A DNA stretch of 64,000 nt from Polytrichum commune (Eukaryota; Streptophyta; Polytrichopsida; Polytrichales; Polytrichaceae): assembly GCA_950295325.1 (NCBI GenBank), contig OX485805.1:10046501-10110500 (forward strand). Direction: 5' to 3'. The first letter of the stretch is position 1; the number at the start of each line of letters is the position of its first letter. A model generated the notes under the pieces. That model was not told the origin of the DNA and did no database searches. It was given only the letters and a program-made list of their open reading frames with translations. A program made the translations under genes and the position numbers. Below, piece by piece: positions 45,732-57,053 of this stretch.

Positions 45732-48406
45732 GTGTGAACCCTTTGAATGGTCCACCACTCTGCGGGATCACTTTTAGTTAGAATGTTAGCATTAAAAGTT
45801 AGAATTGATAGGGAATTTAGGAAAAATTAGTTCATTTAGCATTTAGCCTAGAAGAAGGAAGGTCAAAATGAAACTAAGTAGTGCTAGAAGATAGCAAAGT
45901 AGAAAAAATGTGCTAGCTAGTAAAAACAACTAGCTAAGCAAATATTAGTAGATGCTAGCTATTAAGCAAATGTTAGTAGATGCTAGCTAAGCAAGTGTTA
46001 GTTTATTAGTTAGTGTGAGGCACACAAGACTATTGGAGGTGTTTTACGTAAGAAGATAAAATCGGCGTGAAGAATTTTGAAGACAAAAAAGAAAGAGAGC
46101 AAGGGGGCTACTTGCCCACTTGCCCCCTTGCCAACTCGATGGCGAAAAATTAGAAAGATTTCTAGGTTCCCCGTCGGAGCCACCTCGGCGAGAGGGTGGC
46201 AACCTCAACCGGGAAAACCCCCGAGCCAAAATTTCGGGAAAGGGTTTGAAAAATGGATCCGGTGGAGGAGGGGTCCAACCCTTTTGTGAGAGGGTTTAAA
46301 AACCCCTCCTTCCACCTTGTAGCTCTCTCTCTTTCTCTAGTTTTTGGGCGAAGCCCTGCTTCAATGTAGTTAGGAAAAAATCCTTTAGCATGTATTCTCA
46401 ATGGTCTAAAAGAAAGGCTTGAGAACCTCCTCTACTCTCTCTCTCCTAGTTAGGTTGTGTGTTTATTAACACACCAACAAAATTATTCCTTCTTTTGTAG
46501 AGGTAGGTTGGATGGTAGAGTTTTGAGTAGAGGCATTATAGACCTCATCTGCCAATGCCCTGAAGGCTTAGTTCAAAAGCTAGAACAAGATACTTATCAT
46601 TTTTCTCTTAGAGAGATTTCATATAGCTATCCATAGCCGTTTCCCATTTGTGATTTGGTTGAGATGACAATTAGTTATGGATTTTCAAAGATGGAGTAGA
46701 AAAACTGGGCGGTCTTGTGGGTAGCGGCTGCTGGATCAGACCTGCGAGCCCAATAGGAATTTTAATTCCAAGAAATTATATTTTTCCCAAGTAGAACTTT
46801 TGTGTAGCTTTCCAAAATGGCTTAGAACATTTGATTTGAGCATGATTTGAATTAGATATGAATTGTGCAAGATGGGACACATAGTTTGAGAACTTTTGGT
46901 TGACTGCTGCATTACAGAGGACCTGCTGGGTTCACTTCGGCTTACCTTTCTAATCACATATTTTTATCAAATACATATTTTTAATATCTCTCCAGGGTCA
47001 TATAGAACGTTTGATTTGACTAAGATTTGAATTAGATATGAATGGTTGAAGGCGAGATACATAGTTTAAGCCTTCTTGATTGACTGCTGTGTTACAAGGA
47101 GTCCGCTGAATTTCTATTAGCTTAACCTGCTGATGTCATAATTTTTTCTAGTTAGAGCTTGTTCATAGCTTTCCAATGGTATAAGGAAAGCCTAGATCCA
47201 AGTAGTAAGGAATGTGCTATGAATTTTTGAAGTTAGAAGGTAGATAGGTGGGTTGGAAGGGTCGGTTGAATCGACCTCACACTTCCAACCCTCATAACTT
47301 TTGCATTTCTTATCCGATTAGAGTGATTTTTAGATCATTGGAAAGATAATTTGGTGCACTAAGTATAAATATTATGCTTAGGATTAAATTACAGGGCAGA
47401 ATAACACTTTATATTTTAATTGTTAACTAAGGTACGCTTACTACCAAACTAGTTACAAAGAAGGAGGCAAGGTCGACGCTCGGAAAGTGGAGCAAGGAAG
47501 GAGGTAGCGGCTCGGCCTACATCAAGCCCAAATCAACCGAGGAAAATTGAGGTAAATTAACTAACCTTAAGCCTTCCATTTAGGATTGGAGGGAGCACGG
47601 CTAAGGTACGCATCTCTAAACCCACTCACCTATCTCGTAAGGTCAAGTGGCTTGACCACTTGACCGCCAAGGGAGTACCCAATTCCATTGTTTTCGGGGC
47701 CCTTGGTATGTTTTGTGGTAGTAGCTTCATTTATTAGCAAGTTTCGTGTGTGGTAAGTCGGATTAATCACCGACACGACCACTCTGAATGTTGTTGGTGG
47801 AAAGGTGGGGTTAATGACCCGCGAATCCACTATTATGTTGTTGGCCCCATAGATTGGGAGTAATGGCCCCAATTTATGAAGATTGCGCAACAGGTTGAAC
47901 CTACAGGTCGCCCGTCACCCTGGTCCCATTGAGTTGCATTTCGTGGTCTATCCAGTGTAAACACATTTAACAATCAAAACATACCAAATAAATCGTAAAC
48001 CCTTGTTGGCAAGAGACCCGAGGTAAGGGGTGATGCCTAATATGTTAATGTAGTAAGTTAGGACGTGCAAACAAAAGTAAGTAATTAAGAAGGAATTTGT
48101 ATGAAGGGTGGGACTTAGGCCAAGTTCCCCCGCTTAGAAAACTAAATAGAACTAAATAAAGAAATAGGAAGAATTGAATGGTCCATCAAATTGTCGTTAT
48201 TCCGTTCGTTGAATTAGGGTGGTATGAGTCACACCCGGTTGGGTGTATCAGAACCATCCCAATTCACAAATTAGGATTGCCTTGGTTTCAAGGCTGGTGC
48301 GTCTGCGCGTAGAATAGGTTGTAGGTTAAGGTTAGATATAGATATGAAATTGGTTAGTGGAGTTTAAAGCCACACTAGTAAAAAACTAAGGCCTAACCTC
48401 CGGAGG
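45732..48406. other. Unassigned AT-rich non-coding block, possibly another retroelement LTR
   Basis: It starts TGTGAACCC at the exact break of the LTR and ends at the next LTR fragment. No domain or long open frame is seen. It contains a 28-bp type repeat (GCTAGCTA...AAGCAAATGTTAGTAGAT) at about 45930-46010 and two or three diverged copies of a segment of about 190 bp (GATTTGAATTAGATATGAAT at about 46846 and 47027, with TTGACTGCTG following each). The phrases CATAACTTTTGCATTTC and CATTGGAAAGATAA are common in plant LTRs. A second copy of the block, needed to prove an LTR, is not in the window. Confidence 0.4.
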
Positions 48407-48791
48407 TGTCGCAACCCTTGCTAGCCCCCCCTTGACCATCTTGCCAATTTTCAATTCTAGCAAAGGTTACGAGTGGCTAACCCTTCGCATACCGCCATGC
48501 TAATGGTTAGTTCCTCTAACCCCGGACCAATAGTTCATAGGAGGGAACCAACCCTCCTACTTTGCTTTCGGGACTCACCCCTTCATCGGTAACCCATTTC
48601 CCCAATGTGGACTTCCATCCATGGAAGTCCAATCCTATGTTGATCATCGCGTTGCCGGAGCAACACTACAACAACCCGAACCATACTAGGCAACTATGGC
48701 CTCACAATAGGCCAAAGCCCATGGAGGCCTTGCCGTGCTAGGAAATGAAAATTGCCAAGATGGTCAAGGGGGACTAGCAAGGGTTGCGACA
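48407..48791. repeat. Chimeric LTR: inverted 5' fragment fused head-to-head to a sense LTR end
   Basis: 48407-48735 is an antisense LTR start (TGTCGCAACCC to GGCCTTGCCG). It changes at 48736 into the last 56 bp of a sense LTR (TGCTAGG to GGTTGCGACA). The two arms can pair over about 56 bp. The sense end has the CTAGGAAATG variant shared with the solo LTR at 8550. Confidence 0.88.
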
Positions 48792-48842
48792 CTTGGTATC
48801 AGAGCAGGGTTCCAAGTTTTGAGCTCGCACTTTGAGGGAAAC

Positions 48843-49900
48843 ATGGCTATCAAAAATGCGGGTTATGATGGTGAGCCCGGGGTTTCTAAAAGGTTGTGAG
48901 GCTCAAATTGGAACAAGGATCATGTGCAAGTGGATGGTGACCATACCATTGATTCTAATGACAATGGTGGGCATGAGGGTGGATTCGGTAAGGAAAATGG
49001 AGGAGTGCTTTGAAAAGGGCTCCCGCAAACCTCAAAAAACATTTGGGGCCTAGAATACCGAAAGCACCCAAAACCTTGGAGGGCATTAATGTTGGATTGA
49101 AATTCCAATTCGAAATGCTTGGAAGGTATTGATGTTGGAATGAATTTGGTGCTAATGAGGCACCCGGGGCCTCTTAAGGCCTATGTGCGCTATTCAAACT
49201 CACAAATGAAGGATACACCTAAAACGGACGAGCTTTCTAAGAAATGCATCCTTTTAGGTGGGGTTTTAAAAGCGGGTGGTGGATGCCTTGTTTAAGTCCC
49301 CAAGGCTTCTTGAGGACATGGTGGGGACCATCAAGTTTGCAAGAGCATTGAAGCCGATGGTCCCAAAGAGAAGTTCGGCGGCGCATCACCACAAGTGGCT
49401 TTAGCAAAAGTAGGTCCCAAAGAAATGAGTGCAAATTGTTTGGTCCATTTTACTTAGGCAAAACATGTTGGTGCCGCGGACGGAATGTTGAAAGGTGGCT
49501 TTATGCTTCCAAAGCAAATCATACTTGTGCCGCGGATGGAATGTTGGGAGGTGGGTTTGTCCTACCAAGGCAATTCATGTTCGTGCCGCGGACGGAGTGT
49601 GGGAAGGTGGCTTTGTGCTACCAAGGCAAAACATGTTTGTTTTGCGGACAAATTATTAGAAATTGGTTTTGTGGCACCAAACCAATTTGTCCCGCGGACG
49701 AAATGTTTAAAGTTGGCTTTGCGGACCAAGCCAAGCCAAGTTGCCGAGGACCAAATGTTGGACGATGGCTTTGTGGCCAAGGCTAGTAGCCTTAAGCCGA
49801 GGCCAAGTATTTTGTACCTTGAGGTTCAAATGAATGGGAGGCTTGTCTCATGGGTTCACAAAGAGTTAAGGCATTCTTTCATGACCCCAAAGCTCACAAG
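48843..49900 (+). pseudogene. RtC gag remnant, six-unit 56-bp array, linker start
   Basis: Gag ATG at 48843 with the same leader as RtA. Array about 49455-49790. The linker starts near 49800 and breaks at CTCACAAG, the RtB target. Confidence 0.75.
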
Positions 49901-50873
49901 TGTCGCGCACCTCTCCATGAGGAGTGCCCGAAACACCATGGGCACAAGGGGGACCCCGGAGTGACACCCGGGACTTGTGGCGCCGTTGGTGAGAGGGCCC
50001 AAGTGATCCTAGTGTGGGTGAGGGCCCCGGGCGTTGGGAACGCCTCCCACCCACGGAGACTAGGAGGCACAAGGGTAAGGCCATGAGCTATGCGTAGCTC
50101 ATGGCGTGGTGATTCTAGAAAGCTCAAGATCACCTCAATCGGAGGTGTGAGCTAGGAGTTATGGCCATTTGAGTGGGGCGCTGTCCCGGGACAGCGCCCT
50201 GGTACAGCAGTGCCTGGGAGTGATTCCCGGGACTGCAAAGGTTCAAACAGGCATAACGTCCTCAATAGTTGCCCGAATGGGGCAAGTGAGGAGTCCATCG
50301 GCATCTACGTGAAGCGTAGATGAAGATGGAGTGGTTGGTTGTTATGAGCAGACATCATACAAGGAAGTTATGATGGTCTGAAGTTGCTGGGGGCTTCTAG
50401 GCCCAGCGGCTAAGGGAAAATGTCCACTTGGCCCCAACTCTTGGTAGAGAGACAAGAGGTTGGTTGACGGTGGGGTAGGGGCCCCGCGTGAAGTCCTAGA
50501 GGCTTATATGGGTGAGGTGGTGTGGCCTCACCCACCCGAGGCCGAACGGCACGGCCTCCATGGGCTTTGGCCCATTGTGAGGCCATAGTTGCCTAGTATG
50601 GTTCGGGTTGTTGTAGTGTTGCTCCGGCAATGCGATGATCAACATAGGATTGGACTTCCATGGATGGAAGTCCACATCTAAGGAATGGTTACCGATTAAG
50701 GGGTGAGTCCCAAAAGCAAAGTAGGAGGGTTGGTTCCCTCCTATGATCTATAAGGTCCGGGGTAGGAGGAGCTAACCATTAGCATGGCGGAATGCGAATG
50801 GTTAGCGCTCGTAACCTTTGCTAGAATTGAAAATTGGCAAGATTGTCAAGGGGGGCTAGCAAGGGTTGCGACA
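49901..50873 (+). repeat. RtB 5' LTR, followed by PBS 50874-50891
   Basis: A 22-bp perfect palindrome, GGCGCTGTCCC and its complement, is at 50177-50198. The PBS reads CGTGGTATCAGAGCAGGG, one base different from other copies outside the core. Confidence 0.95.
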
Positions 50874-50924
50874 CGTGGTATCAGAGCAGGGTTCCAAATT
50901 TTGAGCTCACACTTTGAGGGAAAC

Positions 50925-51755
50925 ATGGCTATCAAAAATACGGGTTGTGATGGTGAGCCCGGGGTTTCCAAAAGGTTGTGAGGCTCAAATTGGAACAAGG
51001 ATCATGTGCAAATGGAGTTTGACCATACCATTGATTTTAATGGCAATGGTGGGCATGAGGGTGGATTCGGTGAGGAAAATGGAGGTGTCCTTTAAAAGGG
51101 CTCCCACAAACCTCAAATAGTATTTGGGGCCTAGAATACCGAATGCACCCAAAACCTTGGAGGGCATTAATGTTGGATTGAAATTCCAATTCGAAATGCT
51201 TGGAAGGTATTGATGTTGGAATGAATTTGGTGCTAATGAGGCACCCGGGGCCTCTTAAGGCCTATGTGCGCTATTCAAACGCACAAATGAAGGATACACC
51301 TAAAACGGACGAGCTTTCTAAGAAATGCATCCTTTTAGGTGGGGTTTTAAAAGCGGGTGGTGGATGCCTTGTTTAAGTCCCCAAGGCTTCTTGAGGACAT
51401 GGTGGGGACCATCAAGTTTGCAAGAGCATTGAGGCCGATGGTCCCAAAGAGAAGTTTGGCGGCGCATCACCACAAGTGGCTTTAGCCAAAGTAGGTCCCA
51501 AAGAAATGAGTGCAAATTGTTTGGTCCATTTTATTTAGGCAAAACATGTTGGTGCCGCGGACGGAGTGTGGGAAGGTAGTTTTGTGCTACCAAGGCAAAA
51601 CATGTTTGTTTTGCGGACAAACTATTAGAAATTGGTTTTGTGGCACCAAACCAATTTATCCCGCGGACGAAATGTTTAAAGTTGGCTTTGCGGACCAAAC
51701 CAAGCCAAGTTGCCGAGGACCGAATGTAAGACGATGGCATTGTCGCCAAGGCCAA
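50925..51755 (+). pseudogene. RtB gag remnant and four-unit 56-bp array
   Basis: Gag ATG at 50925. The array at about 51538-51750 passes directly from TGCCGCGGACGGAGTGTG to the TTTTGCGGACAAACT unit, so two units are missing relative to RtA. Confidence 0.75.
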
Positions 51756-51839
51756 ATCTTTTGTACCTTGAGGCTCAATGAATGGGAGAAATGTCTCATG
51801 TGTTGACAAAGAGGCTACCACTCCTTCTTGAGCCCAAAA

Positions 51840-54800
51840 CTCACAAGGGAGTTGGGGCTTGCCGATTGATAGAGAAAGCAAGCCCACCAAGGTGCGGTTT
51901 GGAAAGGGCGAACCGCATGAGACAAAGGAGGCCGCGATGCATGTAACCTTTCAATGTGGGACATTGGTTTCTTGTCAAAATTTCACACGATGTGAAATAG
52001 ATGAAATGCATGTCATTGTGAAGGCCGCCTTCTTTGAAACTCACATGATAGATGTGAGGTGCAAGCCGGGTGCTTGCGGTGCATTATAATGTGTCATAAT
52101 AGCAAAGAATTGAAGTTCAAATTGACAAGGACTCCTATGGTAGGAGGACCCAAGTTGAATTTGGTCTTAATGGACCAAATGAAAAATAGAAAACGTAATT
52201 GTCGTGGCTCAATTGGAGCAACTCCAACGAACGTATGGGGAGGCGAGGAAAGATGGGCCTCCCCCAAACCACATTGGTGGGATGTTGGTGAGATACAAGG
52301 ATGTATTCACCAATGTGTTGCCCAAAAAGTTACCGCCAAGGAGTGAAAAATAACTTTGCTCAATGAGAGATTGAGTTCTTGAGGTATGTGGTGACAAAGG
52401 AAGTTGGTGGACAAACATGAAGAATGTCAAGGCAACCCAAAAGGAGAATTGGCCCTTGATTCAAAAAGGGCTTAGGTCATTTGTTGGCCTAGCCAATTAG
52501 TACCACCACTTCATTCAAGAGTTTTCTAAGGTTGCTAGGACCTTATTCAACTTATTGAGGAAAATGGCTATCCCAAGTGTGGGATGAGCCTTGTCACCAA
52601 GCCTTTGGGGAGCTCTAAAACAAGTTCTCTTCGCCGCCCGTGCTTAAGTTCGCGGACTTTGACAAACCTTTTGAGGTGCATACGGGGGCGAGTGACTTTA
52701 GCATTGGCGGATGTTGAGGCAAAATGGATGGCCATTGCATATAAGAGCATGAAGCTCGATGGTTGTCCGACCTTGTCCAACTTATGCAAGAAATGGCTAT
52801 CCCAAAAGTGGGATGAGCCTTGCCACCAAGTCTTTAAGGAGCTTAAGAGCAAGTTCTCTTCGCCGCCCATGCTCAAGTTTGCGAAATTTGACAAACCTTT
52901 TGAGGTACATACGGGGGCGAGTAACTTTACCATTGGCGGATGTTGATCCAAGATGGATGCCCATTGCATATGGGATCATTAAGCTTAAAGGTTGTCAAAC
53001 CTTGTGCGACTTGTGAAAGAAATGGCTATCTCAAGAGTGGGATGAGCCTTGCCCCAAAGTCTTTGGGGAGCTTAATACAAAGTTGTCTTTGCCACCCGTG
53101 TTCAAGTTCGCGGAGCTTGACAAACCTTTTGAAGTGCATACGGAGGGGCGAGTGACTTTGCCATTGGCGGATGGTTAATGTAAGATGGATGGCCATTGCA
53201 TATGAGAGCGTTAAGCTTGATGGTTATCCGACCTTATCCGACTTGTGGAAGAAATGGCTATCCCAAGAGTGGGATGAGCCTTGCCACCAAGTCTTTGGGG
53301 AGCTTAAGAGCAAGTGTTCTTAGACGCCCGTGTTCAAGTTCGCGGAGCTTGACAAACCTTTTGAGGTGCATACGGGGGTGAATGACTTTGCCAATGGTGG
53401 ATTATGTGTAATTGGATGGCCATTGCATATGCGAGCATGAAGCTCGATGGTTGTCAAAGAAGACAACCAACTCATGACAAAGAACTTCTTTGCGGTAGTG
53501 CATTGCTTGAAGATGTGGCGACACTAGTTGGGGTCGCACAAAGTAAAGGTCTATAAGGACAATGTGTCCTAAAAGTATTTTGACATACAAGCGCAAGTGA
53601 GCGCCAAGTCATTGCGTTGGCATGATAGCTTGGCGCTTATGAAGGTGGATCTAGTCCACAAACCGGACCGTGGAAATGTGGTGCCGGATGCGCTAAGTAG
53701 ACCGGAAGAGTTCCAAGCAATGAAAACCATCCAAACCTTGTGGCTTATGTGTGCCGGCGAAGGAAACTTGTGATGCAAGATACGGGAGGGGTAAATTAAC
53801 TACCCCAAAGCACAAAAACTTTTAGGTGAGCTTCGCAAGAGCAAGGTGCTCAAAGAGGTTAAGTTGGTGGACGGATTGTTCAAGTGTAAGCAAAGTTGGG
53901 TGTATGTGCCACAAGGCAAGTTGAGGCTATCGGTTTTGAAGGAGGAATATGATAGTCCTATTGCCGGCCATAGAAGAGAAAGAAAAAACCGCCATAGAAT
54001 GGTGTCAAAGAGGTACCATTGGCGGTGCATAAACTAGGATATAACCCACTTTGTGAAGGCGTGAATAAAGTGCCAAGTGAACCAAGCCTCTTACCAAAGG
54101 CAAGGCAGTCTCTTGCAACCTTTGCCTATCCCGTGGGCGCCATGGCATAGTATGTGCATGAACTTGATCACAAGTTTGCCGGAGTCACATGGGTATGATG
54201 CCATCTTGTTGATGGTAGAGCGGTTTGCCAAGTTGGCACACATGGTGCCGATTGTGGGAACCGCCACCGCGTTGGAGACCGCATAGCCTTTTCTCAAAGG
54301 ATGGTTGAGGCACCACGGGTTGCCAAGAGTGATTGTGTGGGATCAAGATCCAAAGTTCACAAGTGCATTTTCAATGCATTTCTCTAAGGAGGTCGGAATG
54401 AAACTAAGGTTTAGCACGACCTTGCATTCCCAAGTGGATGGAAAGCGGAGCGTGTGAATGGAGTCTTGAAGCAATACTTGAGGAACTTGGTGGGGGCGGA
54501 CCAAGGAGATTGGGCGGACTATGTGGGTCGAGCGGAGTGTAATTGCAATGTAGCCACGCACTTGACAACCAATGGGTGGTCTTTCGTGGTGGCTTATGGA
54601 GTGGATGCGCTCCAACCTATTAACCTAGCTCTCGAGGGGGCACATTCAACACTAGAGTTCAACCAAGATGGTGAGGACTTGGCTAAGAAGCGTGAACAAG
54701 TCTTGGAGATGACCAAGTTGTTCGTGGAGAAAGCCCGAAGGTGCTACAGAATGCAAGTCAATGCCGGAAGACGCGAAGTGGAGAATGAGGTGGGCCAAAA

Positions 54801-55262
54801 GGTGTTGTTGAATGTGAACAACTTCACTTAGCCGGAAGGCCTCACTCAAAAGTTCATGTCCAAAATTGGAGCTTCGTTTTCCATGGTGGAACAAGTGTTC
54901 AAGGACATGTATAAGTTGGAATTACCGCCGGAGATCAAAGTGCATCCAACATTTCATGTCTCATTACGAAAGTCATTTTAGGACGACACCTTGTGGCCCA
55001 ATCACAAGCAAGTGATTAGGCCATGTCCCGACCTTGTGGAGGTCATTTGAAACATGAGGTAGGAGGGCATCCTCAAGTGTAGGAAGTCCAAGTGAAAATG
55101 AAAGAAAATGTACAAAGGAGTCATTGGTGAAATGGTGAGGATACCATGAGAAAGAAACCGCTTGGGTGGCGGCAAGAGACATGGTGAACACCAATGAATT
55201 GGTGAAGCACTTTGAAGAAACTAAGGCTAAGGATTCCAATAAAATGAAGCGTAGGCATTGAT
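51840..55262 (+). pseudogene. RtB pol remnant
   Basis: Linker 51840-52340, RT deletion joint about 52345, RT C-terminal remnant to 52560, four RT-RNase H units from about 52563, 52789, 53022 and 53255, RNase H to 53775. Integrase about 53820-54835 has the shared TAG at 54284-54286 and a 1-bp loss near 54440 (GATGGAAAGCGG) that separates the second Asp from the Glu region. Chromodomain remnant 54836-55260. Confidence 0.85.
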
Positions 55263-56075
55263 GAGGACATCAATCTCCTTTAGTGGGGGAGAGATGCTAG
55301 TAGCACACTTAGCTTCGAGGTTAATTACTCCACAACATGAACTTGTTCTTTGGCTTGAGGGAATAAAGTCCAAACTTTAGTGGTGCAAAGAGAAAAGTAT
55401 GAGATGAGGTCCTAGTCTTATACTTGTGCTTGGTTAATGGAAGAGGGGGAATAGATATGCCAAACTAAGTTGGGTAAGCCGAGTAATTGGGGGCCATGGC
55501 TTGGAGGGGCCTTGGATAAAACCAAGAAACTTCTTAGCCATGGGCTTGTCCGGGCGGGGACAAGGTGATGGCGCGTGCTCATAAAAGTGCTACCCGCGAG
55601 CTAACGAGAGTTGGCGCATGGGAGTCATGAACCCATGTCTCGAAAGAGCAAAGTGGGAACCGAGTCGGGCGGGACTTGGCATCACCCCCGTGCGATCGAG
55701 GCGTGGCTTAACAATGGAAAGCCATCTCGGAGTTGCAACCGAGACAACTTAGTGGAAGCGTTGAGGTCTCGCCTAGATGTGTCATGTTAGGCTAGTGTAG
55801 CCTAACGGGGGAGGCCCCAAAGGAGGGGCAACCCAAGTGAGTCCCAAAGTAGGTGGGTCTAGTGTAGGTTAGGTCCTTGGAGGAGAGATCCAAGGTCGCT
55901 AACGGACCACCTAGGAACGACACCTTTGGGACTATGCCAAATGTGAAGATGCATTGTGGGGGTCGCGCCCTAAGGTAAACACAATGCCGCACCATAGAGG
56001 ATGGCAACTTGAGAATTGGTGTGCCGACTACGAGTATAGTCGATGAGGGCATCGACTCCGTTTGGTGGGGGTGAG
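55263..56075 (+). other. RtB 3' non-coding tail and polypurine tract
   Basis: Starts at the conserved ATCAATCTCCTTTAGTGGGGG stretch near 55269 and ends TTGGTGGGGGTGAG at 56075. No conserved frame. Confidence 0.75.
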
Positions 56076-57048
56076 TGTCGCGCACCTCTCCATGAGGAGT
56101 GGCCGAAACACCATGGGCACAAGGGGGACCCCGGAGTGACACCCGGGACTTGTGGCGCCGTTGGTGAGAGGGCCCAAGTGATCCTAGTGTGGGTGAGGGC
56201 CCCGGGCGTTGGGAACGCCTCCCACCCACGGAGACTAGGAGGCACAAGGGTAAGGCCATGAGCTATGCGTAGCTCATGGCGTGGTGATTCTAGAAAGCTC
56301 AAGATCACCTCAATCGGAGGTGTGAGCTAGGAGTTATGGCCATTTGAGTGGGGCGCTGTCCCGGGACAGCGCCCTGGTACAGCAGTGCCTGGGAGTGATT
56401 CCCGGGACTGCAAAGGTTCAAACAGGCATAACTTCCTCAATAGTTGCCCGAATGGGGCAAGTGAGGAGTCCATCGGCATCTACGTGAAGCGTAGATGAAG
56501 ATGGAGTGGTTGGTTGTTATGAGCAGACATCATACAAGGAAGTTATGATGGTCTGAAGTTGCTGGGGGCTTCTAGGCCCAGCGGCTAAGGGAAAATGTCC
56601 ACTTGGCCCCAACTCTTGGTAGAGAGACAAGAGGTTGGTTGACGGTGGGGTAGGGGCCCCGCGTGAAGTCCTAGAGGCTTATATGGGTGAGGTGGTGTGG
56701 CCTCACCCACCCGAGGCCGAACGGCACGGCCTCCATGGGCTTTGGCCCATTGTGAGGCCATAGTTGCCTAGTATGGTTCGGGTTGTTGTAGTGTTGCTCC
56801 GGCAATGCGATGATCAACATAGGATTGGACTTCCATGGATGGAAGTCCACATCTAAGGAATGGTTACCGATTAAGGGGTGAGTCCCAAAAGCAAAGTAGG
56901 AGGGTTGGTTCCCTCCTATGATCTATAAGGTCCGGGGTAGGAGGAGCTAACCATTAGCATGGCGGAATGCGAATGGTTAGCGCTCGTAACCTTTGCTAGA
57001 ATTGAAAATTGGCAAGATTGTCAAGGGGGGCTAGCAAGGGTTGCGACA
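56076..57048 (+). repeat. RtB 3' LTR
   Basis: Ends GGTTGCGACA, followed by the second ACAAG and the resumed RtC linker (GGGAGTTGGGG). Confidence 0.95.
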
Positions 57049-57053
57049 ACAAG

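Larger units (their letters stand above)
49901..57048 (+). mobile_element. RtB: full-length element in RtC, target duplication ACAAG
   Basis: LTRs 49901-50873 and 56076-57048, 973 bp each, with one difference noticed (AACGTCCTC against AACTTCCTC). ACAAG at 49896-49900 and 57049-57053. Length 7148 bp. Among the youngest copies here together with RtE4. Confidence 0.96.

Noticed and set aside
47880-48250. A tRNA or PBS near GGTGTATCAGAACC at about 48246
   Set aside because: Match to the PBS is partial, there is no adjoining LTR end in TG/CA, and no cloverleaf could be drawn.
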